A stretch of DNA of 39,464 nt from an uncultured Selenomonadaceae bacterium. GTDB lineage: Bacteria; Bacillota; Negativicutes; Selenomonadales; Selenomonadaceae. Positions 33,242-39,464 of the stretch are shown here, in pieces; position 1 is the stretch's first letter; each line of letters starts with the position of its first letter. The stretch covers positions 4,973 through 44,436 of the forward strand of contig CAJOMO010000023.1 of assembly GCA_905235685.1 (NCBI GenBank), in the 5' to 3' direction. The notes below the pieces were generated by a model. The model searched no databases, was not told the DNA's origin, and saw nothing but the letters and a program-made list of their open reading frames with translations. Both the position numbers and the translations under genes were made by a program.

Positions 33242-34231
33242 TTAAGAAATGTGTTCGGCGGGCGCGTTTAAATCTCTGCGTTGCCCGTGAATTTTAATCT
33301 GCGCGAGAGATTTTTCAAGTTCGCCAAATTCCGCGTCGGTCAATTCGACATTTGCGGCAGATAAATTTTCCAAAATGCGCCCTTGATTTTTCGAGCCTGG
33401 AATTGGTACGACGTGCGGGTATTTATGGAGCATCCACGCCAAAGAAATTTGCGCATTGGTGGCGTTTTTCTGCTTAGCAAAATCGCTGATAACGTCAAGC
33501 AGCGGGCGATTGGCAATGATATTTTCGCGTTTCATTTGCGGCACCCATTTTCTGACGTCGTCGCCTTCAAATTTCGTATCAACCGTAACTTTGCCCGAAA
33601 GATAACCGCTGGCTATCGGCGAAAACGCCACAAATCCAATTCGCTCTTTCGCGCAGTACGGAATAACATTTTTTTCGTAATCGCGCTCCATCATCGAATA
33701 AATATTTTGCACGGCGCTAAGCGGCGTAATGTGCTGAACTTTCTCCATAATCGGCACGTCCACCATTGACAAGCCCCAGCCGCGAATCAAGCCTTCGTCA
33801 ATCAGTTTGCCCATACCGGCGGCAACTTCCTCAAGCGCAATCGCCGGATTTACTCTGTGCCAATAATACAAGTCAACATAATCAGTTTGCAAACGTTTCA
33901 GCGAAAGTTCCAAATGCCTCTTCAAAGTCTGATAGACGCCGCCGTCATTCGCGGGCTCTTCGGTGGCGATGTGCAATTTCGTCGCCAGAATAATTTTTTT
34001 GCGAAAATCTTTGACAGCTTTACCGACAATCAATTCGTTGTGCCCGTGTTCAGACAAATTCGGACCGTAAACTTCCGCCGTGTCGAAAAAATTACAGCCA
34101 AAATCCGCCGCTTTGCGAATCGCCTCAACAGCATAATTTTCAGACGGAATTTCGCCGTAACCGTGACTGAAACCCATGCAGCCCATTCCAATTTCCGTAA
34201 CCTCAAGGTCGCGCAGTTTTCTAAGTTTCAT
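33242..34231 (-). CDS. Aldo/keto reductase
   Basis: This is an NADPH-dependent TIM-barrel oxidoreductase. The tetrad is visible: Asp and Tyr in NFFDTAEVYGP, Lys in ILATKLHI, and His in YYWHRVNP. The nucleotide-binding end has SLAWMLHKYPHVVPIPGSKN. Length is 329 residues. It resembles the YajO/general stress reductase branch, and the substrate is unknown. It is the second gene of a leftward pair, 12 bp after the flavodoxin-like reductase, with a promoter at 34933-34962. Confidence 0.93.
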   Translation of the reverse strand: MKLRKLRDLEVTEIGMGCMGFSHGYGEIPSENYAVEAIRKAADFGCNFFDTAEVYGPNLSEHGHNELIVGKAVKDFRKKIILATKLHIATEEPANDGGVYQTLKRHLELSLKRLQTDYVDLYYWHRVNPAIALEEVAAGMGKLIDEGLIRGWGLSMVDVPIMEKVQHITPLSAVQNIYSMMERDYEKNVIPYCAKERIGFVAFSPIASGYLSGKVTVDTKFEGDDVRKWVPQMKRENIIANRPLLDVISDFAKQKNATNAQISLAWMLHKYPHVVPIPGSKNQGRILENLSAANVELTDAEFGELEKSLAQIKIHGQRRDLNAPAEHIS

Positions 34232-34243
34232 AAATTTGCCCCC

Positions 34244-34912
34244 TTACAAATTCGCGCCGATATTGTAAGCCTGTTCGCCAAAATTCGAACTTTCGACAGC
34301 CGAACGATAACCGCAGCCCGTTGCCATTACCATACCAACACTTTGCCAATTCATATACCGAACAAGCGTCTCGTAATGATTTATGAGCGCGGCCATCGTC
34401 CAATCGGCGGTATTCCACGCCGTTGCCAATATCAAAGATTTTTTGCCGTTGAGTCTGCCGGTGCGAGAATAAAATCTGTCAACGATTGTCTTCAGCTGCG
34501 CGCTCATACCAAAATAATAAAGCGGCGTCACCAACACGAGCAAATCAGCGTCAAGCATTTTCGGCATTAATTTATTTTCGATGGCGTCATTGAAAATACA
34601 AGGTCCGTCCATACCGCAACTGTCACAGCCGCGGCAAGGGTGCGTATCTTCGTTTGCCGCGTCGAAGGTAAAAATTTCGTGTCCTTTGCTTTGCGCGCCT
34701 TCGATAAATTTTTGCGCCAAATACCGCGAAGTCGATTGTCTTTCCGAATGCGGGCTGCTGTTGATAACTACAATTTTCATAAGCTTTCCCTCCGAAATAC
34801 TACTTTCAGCCGACGCATTTTTAGTTTCAGCAACGGCGGATAAACCGCAACCGCTAAGAAACAAACTCATTGCGCCGAGTCCGCCGATTTTTATAAATTC
34901 TCGCCGGTTCAT
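34244..34912 (-). CDS. Flavodoxin-like NAD(P)H-dependent FMN reductase with Tat/lipoprotein signal
   Basis: The 222-residue product begins MNRREFIKIGGLGAMSLFLS followed by GCG, which is both a twin-arginine motif and a lipobox (LSGC). After a short linker a complete NADPH-dependent FMN reductase/flavodoxin-like domain starts with MKIVVINSSPHSERQSTSRY. PCRGCDSCGMDGPCIFND has the cysteine cluster seen in many multimeric flavodoxin WrbA-like iron-sulphur flavoproteins. LVLVTPLYYFGMSAQLKTIVDR binds flavin. The family is normally cytosolic. ATG at 34912 is preferred to GTG 34921. The internal Met before KIVVINSSP could be a second start that gives a soluble form. It leads the pair with the aldo/keto reductase. 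Confidence 0.85.
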   Translation of the reverse strand: MNRREFIKIGGLGAMSLFLSGCGLSAVAETKNASAESSISEGKLMKIVVINSSPHSERQSTSRYLAQKFIEGAQSKGHEIFTFDAANEDTHPCRGCDSCGMDGPCIFNDAIENKLMPKMLDADLLVLVTPLYYFGMSAQLKTIVDRFYSRTGRLNGKKSLILATAWNTADWTMAALINHYETLVRYMNWQSVGMVMATGCGYRSAVESSNFGEQAYNIGANL

Positions 34913-34932
34913 ATTTTTCACTCTCCCGCCGA

Positions 34933-34962
34933 ATTATAGCTTGAAATAATTTGCCGCGTCAA
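34933..34962 (-). promoter_or_regulatory. Promoter of the reductase pair
   Basis: On the minus strand, TTGACG (34962-34957), an 18-bp spacer and TATAAT (34938-34933). Confidence 0.6.
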
Positions 34963-34964
34963 TA

Positions 34965-34993
34965 TTGAAATTATCGCCGCCTGCGTATAGAAT
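34965..34993 (+). promoter_or_regulatory. Promoter of the lactate permease gene
   Basis: TTGAAA (34965-34970), a 17-bp spacer and TAGAAT (34988-34993), 43 bases before the TTG start. It is back to back with the reductase promoter. Confidence 0.55.
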
Positions 34994-35036
34994 ATCACAT
35001 ATTCAAAAAAATTTAATCGGAAGGGACGGGAAACTT

Positions 35037-36584
35037 TTGGATTCACTATTTTTCGCGGCGTTATCTCCGCTGCTTTGGCTAATCGTAGCGCTCAGTGTCC
35101 TAAAATTACCGGCTTATCAAGCCTGTTCGGTAGCACTTGTAATTTCATTCATGATAGCGTCAAGCACATTTGGCATGACGTACGAGGACACATTCACGGC
35201 GGCGCTGGAAGGAACGGCGCTTGCCTGCTGGCCAATCTTGTGGGTTATCATTTCAGCGATTTTCACGTACAATTTATCGGTATTCACAAAGGGCATTGAC
35301 ACAATCAAGGAAATGTTAAATTCGGTAAGCACGGACGAACGCGTCATAGTTTTGTTAATTGCGTGGGGATTCGGCGGATTTTTGGAATGTATGTCGGGCT
35401 TCGGAACGGCGGTCGCAATCGGCGCGTCGATGATGGCAAGTATCGGTATTAATCCAATTTCGGCTATCGCGGTATGTTTGTTGGCAAATTCAGTACCGAC
35501 GGCTTACGGCTCAATCGGTTTGCCGCTCACGACTTTATCGGGTTTGACGGGCTTTGACGCCTCGCAAATCGCAACTTTCGCCACGGTACAATTGGGCGCG
35601 ATTATGATTATCGTTCCGTTTTTAATGGTAATAACTTTTGGACAATCCTTGAAGGCGCTCAAGGGAATGGTGGGCTTGTGCTTAGTTGCGGGCTTAGGAT
35701 TTTTCATACCGGCGGTTGGCGCGGGATATTTTATGGGCTCGGGCTTAGCGGGCGTTGCGGGCTCGATTTTCTCAATGGGGCTAATCGTTGTCTACGTAAA
35801 AATGTTCCCGATAAAAAATCCGAACTATGAAGTTCAAAGCGTCGAAGAGCAAACTGAAGTAACATTTGAGCGCGGATTAAAAGCATGGCTGCCATTCATT
35901 TTAATCTTTGTATTTTTGATGGTGACGTCAAAATTAGTTCCGCCGGTTAATGATTTGCTTAGTCAAGTACAAACGTCGGTGGCGATTTACACGGGCGAAG
36001 GCGCGGGGCTTTACACATTTACCTGGATAGTTACGCCTGGCACGTTAATAATGCTGGCGGCGATAATCAGCGGCTTTGTTCAAGGCGCGAGCGTTGGCGA
36101 TATGCTGAACGTTTTGGGCAGGACGATTAAAACATTAGTACCTACATTCATAACAATGGTCACGATAATTGGCACTGCGCGAATCATGGGCTACAGCGGA
36201 ATGATAACAACATTGGCAACAACGACAGTTGCGGCAACGGGGATGTTTTATCCGTTAATTTCACCGCTGATTGGCTCGGTGGGTTCGTTTATAACTGGCT
36301 CGGCAACTACAAGCTGCGTACTTTTCGGGAAATTGCAAGCGGATTCGGCAATGGCAATAGGCGCGTCAGAAGTCGGGCAAGCATGGCTGGCGGCGGCAAA
36401 TGCCTCCGGCGCGTGCGTCGGTAAAATTATGTCGCCGCAAAGTATAGCTATTGGCGTTGCGGCTGTTGGTATTCACGGCGTCGAGGCTCAGCTCATGAAA
36501 TTTGCCGTTAAAGTTTATCTGCCGTTTATAATTATGATGGGTTGCATTGTCTACTTCGGTCAAGCTATCGTCGAGAATTTATAA
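35037..36584 (+). CDS. lctP: L-lactate permease (LctP family)
   Basis: LctP proteins take up lactate (and glycolate) with protons across the cytoplasmic membrane. The 515-residue protein has many hydrophobic helices. It shows the family segments GFGGFLECMSGFGTAVAIGA, NSVPTAYGSIGLPLTTLSG, a second-half GTARIMGYSGM and a conserved GSFITGSATTSCVLFGKLQ. TTG at 35037 is chosen with AAGGGACGGG upstream; an in-frame extension to 34965 would cover the promoter. No lactate dehydrogenase genes adjoin it. Only one TCGCGCAG octamer (36175) is present in 1.5 kb. Confidence 0.92.
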   Translation: MDSLFFAALSPLLWLIVALSVLKLPAYQACSVALVISFMIASSTFGMTYEDTFTAALEGTALACWPILWVIISAIFTYNLSVFTKGIDTIKEMLNSVSTDERVIVLLIAWGFGGFLECMSGFGTAVAIGASMMASIGINPISAIAVCLLANSVPTAYGSIGLPLTTLSGLTGFDASQIATFATVQLGAIMIIVPFLMVITFGQSLKALKGMVGLCLVAGLGFFIPAVGAGYFMGSGLAGVAGSIFSMGLIVVYVKMFPIKNPNYEVQSVEEQTEVTFERGLKAWLPFILIFVFLMVTSKLVPPVNDLLSQVQTSVAIYTGEGAGLYTFTWIVTPGTLIMLAAIISGFVQGASVGDMLNVLGRTIKTLVPTFITMVTIIGTARIMGYSGMITTLATTTVAATGMFYPLISPLIGSVGSFITGSATTSCVLFGKLQADSAMAIGASEVGQAWLAAANASGACVGKIMSPQSIAIGVAAVGIHGVEAQLMKFAVKVYLPFIIMMGCIVYFGQAIVENL

Positions 36585-36593
36585 TCTTTTTTT

Positions 36594-36703
36594 AACGCAT
36601 TTCTTTCTTTTGAAAAAGAAAGAAACGCTAAAGCAAAGAAAGAAAACTTGCCCGCATTAGTCGCATCACGCGACTAGCGCGGGCGCGCGCGTCCGTGCGC
36701 GCC
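36594..36703 (+). repeat. Structured intergenic repeat, copy C
   Basis: AACGCATTTCTTTCTTTTG pairs with GAAAAAGAAAGAAACGC, followed by AAGCAAAGAAAG. Then CCCGCATTAGTCG/CGACTAGCGCGGG surround a CATCACG centre, and GGCGCGCGCGTCCGTGCGCGCC ends the unit. The order of parts matches copies A and B. It lies between lctP and the EFR1 gene. Confidence 0.7.
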
Positions 36704-36741
36704 TCTTATTTGCTGAAAAACTTTTTGGAGCAAGCAAGATT

Positions 36742-37500
36742 ATGATTAAGATTTTTTATTTCTCGGCTACCGGTAACAGCCTGTACGTCGCGCAATACTT
36801 ACAAAAAAATTTAAATGCCGAAATTCTGTCGATACCCACTCAAATGCGAAAAGAGAACTTTGGGATCGGCGCTGACAAAGTCGGCTTTATTTTCCCGCTA
36901 CACTATGGCGGCTTGCCAATTATCGTCGAAGAATTTATCAGCCGGTTAAAATTCAGCGGCACGAAATATTTTTTCGCCATCGCTACCTGCGGCGTCCCCT
37001 GGCTGGGGTGTCCTTTCACTGATTTAAATCAACTTTTACCACAAAATTTAAATGCCACTTGGTTTGTGCGGTTGGTTTCAAATTATTTGCCGATGCGTGA
37101 CACTGCCGCCGATTGGAGAATTAAAATCCGCTACTGGTTTGCCGATAAACATTTAGCCAAAATCGCTCGCGCAGTGGCGAACGCTAAAAATCACAGCAGT
37201 TGGGAAATTTTTAAAGACAAGTGTAAAGCAATGCACAGCGATTGGCTCACTCGGCGCGCAACTCTTGACGAAAAATTTATCTGTGACAGAGCGGCTTGTG
37301 TTAAATGCGGTATGTGCGAAAAAATTTGTCCGGTCAAAAATATCAGCCGCCCCAACGGTTCGCCGGTATGGAATCATAATTGCGTTGAATGTCTTGCTTG
37401 CCTGCACATTTGCCCCAAAAAAGCTATTGACGTCGGCGAAATTACGAAAGGACGCAAACGTTACATTAATTGGAATGTCAAGCCGAAAGATTTATTCTAA
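36742..37500 (+). CDS. EFR1-type ferredoxin (flavodoxin-like domain plus two 4Fe-4S clusters)
   Basis: EFR1 family proteins combine an N-terminal flavodoxin-like domain with a C-terminal bacterial ferredoxin domain and are predicted electron carriers in anaerobes. Here MIKIFYFSATGNSLYVAQYL is the flavin phosphate loop and FPLHYGGLP the second flavin contact. The C-terminus has CVKCGMCEKICPVKN and CVECLACLHICPKKAID, each a CxxCxxCxxxCP motif. Length is 252 residues. The partner is unknown. The gene stands alone between repeat copy C and the leuA promoter. It supports an anaerobic lifestyle. Confidence 0.9.
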   Translation: MIKIFYFSATGNSLYVAQYLQKNLNAEILSIPTQMRKENFGIGADKVGFIFPLHYGGLPIIVEEFISRLKFSGTKYFFAIATCGVPWLGCPFTDLNQLLPQNLNATWFVRLVSNYLPMRDTAADWRIKIRYWFADKHLAKIARAVANAKNHSSWEIFKDKCKAMHSDWLTRRATLDEKFICDRAACVKCGMCEKICPVKNISRPNGSPVWNHNCVECLACLHICPKKAIDVGEITKGRKRYINWNVKPKDLF

Positions 37501-37503
37501 AAT

Positions 37504-37532
37504 TTGACATTGCAAATTGGATATTATAAAAT
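37504..37532 (+). promoter_or_regulatory. Promoter of leuA
   Basis: A consensus TTGACA (37504-37509), a 17-bp spacer and TAAAAT (37527-37532) lie 40 bases before the ATG. There is no room for a T-box leader. Confidence 0.65.
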
Positions 37533-37572
37533 TTACCGTTAATTGAAAATGGAAAGTAGGTAATTTGTTTAA

Positions 37573-39243
37573 ATGGAGAATCACAAAAAATATAGCAAGG
37601 GTTATTTTATGCCGCCGGAAATTGATTTAAGTTGGGCGCAGAAAGAATATCCGGACAAAGCGCCGATTTGGTGCAGCGTTGACCTGCGCGACGGTAACCA
37701 ATCTTTGATTATTCCGATGAGCCTCGACGAAAAAGTTGAATTTTATAAAATGCTCGTCAAAGTCGGTTTCAAGGAAATTGAAGTTGGTTTTCCCGCGGCG
37801 TCCGATACCGAATACGCGCTTCTGCGCAAACTCATTGAAGAAAATTTAATTCCCGACGACGTCACCGTTCAAGTTTTGACGCAGGCGCGTGAGCACATTA
37901 TCAAGAAAACTTTTGAGGCTCTCAAGGGCGCGAAAAATGCCATTGTTCACGTTTACAATTCCACCTCTCTCGCGCAGAGGCAGCAAGTTTTTCGTATGAG
38001 CAAAGACGAAATTAAGCAAATTGCGGTTGACGGCGCAAAACTTTTGCTTGAGCTGACTGAAAAAGCCGGCGCTGATTATCGCTTTGAATATTCGCCCGAA
38101 AGTTTCACCGGCACTGAGCCGGAATACGCCCTTGAAGTTTGCAACGCTGTACTTGACATTTGGCAGCCGGTTATCGACCGCAAGCCGATTATCAATATTC
38201 CGGTTACCGTTGAAATGAGCATGCCGCACGTTTACGCAATGCAGGTTGCCTACATTAACAAAAATCTCAAATACCGCGACAAAGTTATCTTGAGCCTGCA
38301 CCCGCACAATGACCGCGGCTGTGGCGTGGCTGATTCTGAAATGGGCTTGTTGGCGGGCGCTGACAGGATTGAAGGCACGCTTTTTGGCAACGGCGAACGT
38401 ACCGGTAACGTTGATATTGTTACTTTGGCGATGAATATGTTTGCGCTGGGTGTCAATCCGAAATTGGATTTTACGAATATGCCGGCGCTGGTTGAATTGT
38501 ACGAGCGCGTTACCAGAATGCACGTTCACGACCGGCAGCCGTACGCGGGCGCATTGGTATTCACGGCGTTCAGCGGCAGTCATCAGGACGCCATCGCCAA
38601 AGGTATGCATTGGCGCGAAGAAAAAAATCCGGAGCGTTGGACAGTTCCATATTTGCCGATAGATCCACATGATGTCGGGCGCGAATATGACGGCGACGTT
38701 ATCCGCATTAACAGCCAGAGCGGCAAAGGCGGCGTTGGTTTCATTATGGAGCAACGTTACGGCGTCGATATGCCCAAAAAAATGCGCGAAGATTTTGGGT
38801 ACTGCGTCAAGCGCGTTTCCGATCAAAAACACAAGGAACTTTTGCCGGACGAAATTTATCAGATTTTCCACGACGAATATATCAATGTCGATAAGCCGTA
38901 CAAACTGCTTGAGTTCCAGTTGAAGAAAGAACCAGGCGGCACGCGCAGCGGCAGCGTTGATTTGGAAATTAACGGCGAACACGTCAGCTATCCTGCGCGC
39001 GGCAATGGTCGGCTTGACGCCGTTTCAAATGCTCTGCAGAAAAATTTGAATATCAGCTACAGCAACTTGACTTACAACGAACACGCGCTGGAAATTGGGC
39101 AATCTGCGCGAGCCATTGCGTATATCAGCATAACCGGCGACGACGGCAAAATTTATTGGGGCGCGGGTATGGACACAGACATTATCACCGCGTCGATTTT
39201 GGCACTGTTCAGCGCTATTAATCGGATGGTTGCCGCCAAATAA
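37573..39243 (+). CDS. leuA: 2-isopropylmalate synthase (LeuA type 2)
   Basis: LeuA condenses acetyl-CoA with 2-oxoisovalerate, the first step of leucine biosynthesis. The catalytic HMGL-like barrel has WCSVDLRDGNQSL and EVGFPAASDTEY, with the metal-binding HPHNDRGCG and NGERTGNVD. The C-terminal third is the LeuA regulatory domain that senses leucine (RSGSVDLEINGEH onward). The 556-residue length and the N-terminal YMPPEIDLSWA-like block place it with the yeast/actinobacterial-type LeuA (TIGR00970) rather than the E. coli type. ATG at 37573 has TAGGTAA upstream. No other leu or ilv gene is seen, and a terminator follows at 39274-39302. Confidence 0.95.
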   Translation: MENHKKYSKGYFMPPEIDLSWAQKEYPDKAPIWCSVDLRDGNQSLIIPMSLDEKVEFYKMLVKVGFKEIEVGFPAASDTEYALLRKLIEENLIPDDVTVQVLTQAREHIIKKTFEALKGAKNAIVHVYNSTSLAQRQQVFRMSKDEIKQIAVDGAKLLLELTEKAGADYRFEYSPESFTGTEPEYALEVCNAVLDIWQPVIDRKPIINIPVTVEMSMPHVYAMQVAYINKNLKYRDKVILSLHPHNDRGCGVADSEMGLLAGADRIEGTLFGNGERTGNVDIVTLAMNMFALGVNPKLDFTNMPALVELYERVTRMHVHDRQPYAGALVFTAFSGSHQDAIAKGMHWREEKNPERWTVPYLPIDPHDVGREYDGDVIRINSQSGKGGVGFIMEQRYGVDMPKKMREDFGYCVKRVSDQKHKELLPDEIYQIFHDEYINVDKPYKLLEFQLKKEPGGTRSGSVDLEINGEHVSYPARGNGRLDAVSNALQKNLNISYSNLTYNEHALEIGQSARAIAYISITGDDGKIYWGAGMDTDIITASILALFSAINRMVAAK

Positions 39244-39252
39244 AAAACACTA

Positions 39253-39280
39253 ATCCCTAGCCCCTTTCCACTAGCCCCTA
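39253..39280 (+). repeat. CTAGCCCCT-type repeat after leuA
   Basis: CCCTAGCCCCTTTCC, then ACTAGCCCCTAAAATT. The second unit forms the 5' arm of the leuA terminator. It resembles the repeat read through in the radical-SAM gene (28430-28460). Confidence 0.65.
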
Positions 39281-39302
39281 AAATTGCAGGGGCGTTTTTT
39301 TT
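39274..39302 (+). terminator. Terminator of leuA
   Basis: GCCCCT (39274-39279) pairs with AGGGGC (39288-39293), followed by G and eight T. Confidence 0.85.
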
Positions 39303-39307
39303 GTGAG

Positions 39308-39464
39308 CGATTGTTACTTTAACACCGGTAAAAAACAATCATTTCTGCAAAAGTGGCGTCAATATGCGAAACTCATTTTTTGAAACCGCTGATTTTACAT
39401 TTTCCCCGTGAAAAACAATCATTTCTGCAAAAGTGGCGTCAATACGCGAAACTCATTTTTTGAA
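39308..39464 (+). repeat. Tandem repeat array with about 80-bp period (cut by window edge)
   Basis: The 54-base segments 39331-39384 and 39411-39464 differ at one position (T39365/C39445). The 26 bases between them are partly similar to the bases before the first copy (GATT...TTAC...CCG...AAAAACAATC), so the whole unit is about 80 bp with a variable stretch. At least two units are present and the array continues beyond the window. No coding sequence is seen here. Confidence 0.85.

Larger units (their letters stand above)
1132..39111. repeat. Highly iterated octamer TCGCGCAG dispersed through the window
   Basis: I count 38 copies of TCGCGCAG on the plus strand (for example 1491, 3865, 4438, 13903, 15929, 25552, 29457, 29483, 37970). 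I count 32 on the minus strand, seen as CTGCGCGA (for example 1132, 2154, 8027, 12724, 24613, 28022, 28585, 39104). About one or two would be expected for an octamer in this length at even base use. Flanks often read CTCGCGCAGGAC or TTCGCGCAGATT. Copies lie in coding sequence in all codon registers and on both strands, plus a terminator (8678) and a ribosome-site region (24613). Confidence 0.9.

Noticed and set aside
37501..37572. T-box or leader-peptide control of leuA
   Set aside because: Only 72 bp separate the previous gene from leuA, with the promoter -10 ending 40 bases before the start. No specifier stem, T-box or leucine-rich leader could fit.
1132..39111. TCGCGCAG as the cyanobacterial HIP1 element or a simple restriction-site effect
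   Set aside because: HIP1 is the palindrome GCGATCGC, while this motif is not palindromic. Restriction pressure would deplete a site, not enrich it about fifty-fold.
39331..39464. CRISPR array at the right edge
   Set aside because: The conserved block is 54 bases and the spacer only 26, and the two pre-block stretches are still alignable. CRISPR repeats are usually 24-48 bases with unrelated spacers of 30 or more. Only two units are visible, so a non-CRISPR tandem repeat is favoured, though the rest is out of view.

Overview
This window looks like chromosomal DNA of a Negativicutes-type bacterium, that is, a diderm Firmicute of the Selenomonas/Phascolarctobacterium kind. Firmicutes-style genes (AddB, YlqF/RbgA, MutL with an endonuclease motif, LctP, EFR1 ferredoxin, TSCPD protein) sit beside two genes for ADP-heptose synthesis (rfaE1, rfaE2), which imply lipopolysaccharide. 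G+C content looks moderate. Arg CGC, Ala GCG and Asp GAC are common codons, and many genes start with TTG behind a strong GGAGG-type ribosome binding site. The genus is inferred; no rRNA is present.

Layout. 1-1.6 kb: leftward purE, a small secreted protein, purC and the start of another gene. 1.7-8.7 kb: rightward mutL, addB (no addA beside it), a coiled-coil protein and a D-Ala-D-Ala carboxypeptidase. 8.8-11.3 kb: argC, rfaE1, rfaE2. 11.3-12.9 kb: dedA (leftward) and ylqF (rightward), separated by an intergenic repeat. 12.9-14.3 kb: leftward trpF, a YdjM-like membrane protein and a TSCPD protein. 14.4-16.9 kb: a two-gene unit of a large AAA+ ATPase and a DUF4258-like small protein. 17-18.2 kb: a HAD phosphatase and rpiB. 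18.4-22.1 kb: a restriction-methylation-specificity gene apparently broken by a frameshift. 22.2-24.6 kb: an ABC transporter and an RluB-type pseudouridine synthase. 24.7-27.8 kb: a Tat-type amidase, a small membrane protein, a small frameshifted gene, a MATE exporter and a small secreted protein. 27.8-31.7 kb: a fused radical-SAM/DUF2344 protein and RodA. 31.8-33.2 kb: tRNA-Ala(CGC), tRNA-Glu(TTC), a decayed copy of the tRNA-Glu 3' region, and pfkA. 33.2-39.2 kb: aldo/keto reductase with a Tat/lipoprotein flavodoxin-like reductase, lactate permease, EFR1 ferredoxin and 2-isopropylmalate synthase. The right edge enters an array of about 80-bp tandem repeats.

The strongest unexplained signal is the octamer TCGCGCAG (complement CTGCGCGA). 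I count about 70 copies by eye on both strands, roughly one per 560 bp, in every codon register and in nearly every gene. It resembles a DNA uptake sequence or another genome-wide addressing signal. Other repeat families are a three-copy structured intergenic element, a CTAGCCCCT repeat that has entered the radical-SAM coding sequence, a 35-bp duplicated tRNA terminator, and the right-edge tandem array.
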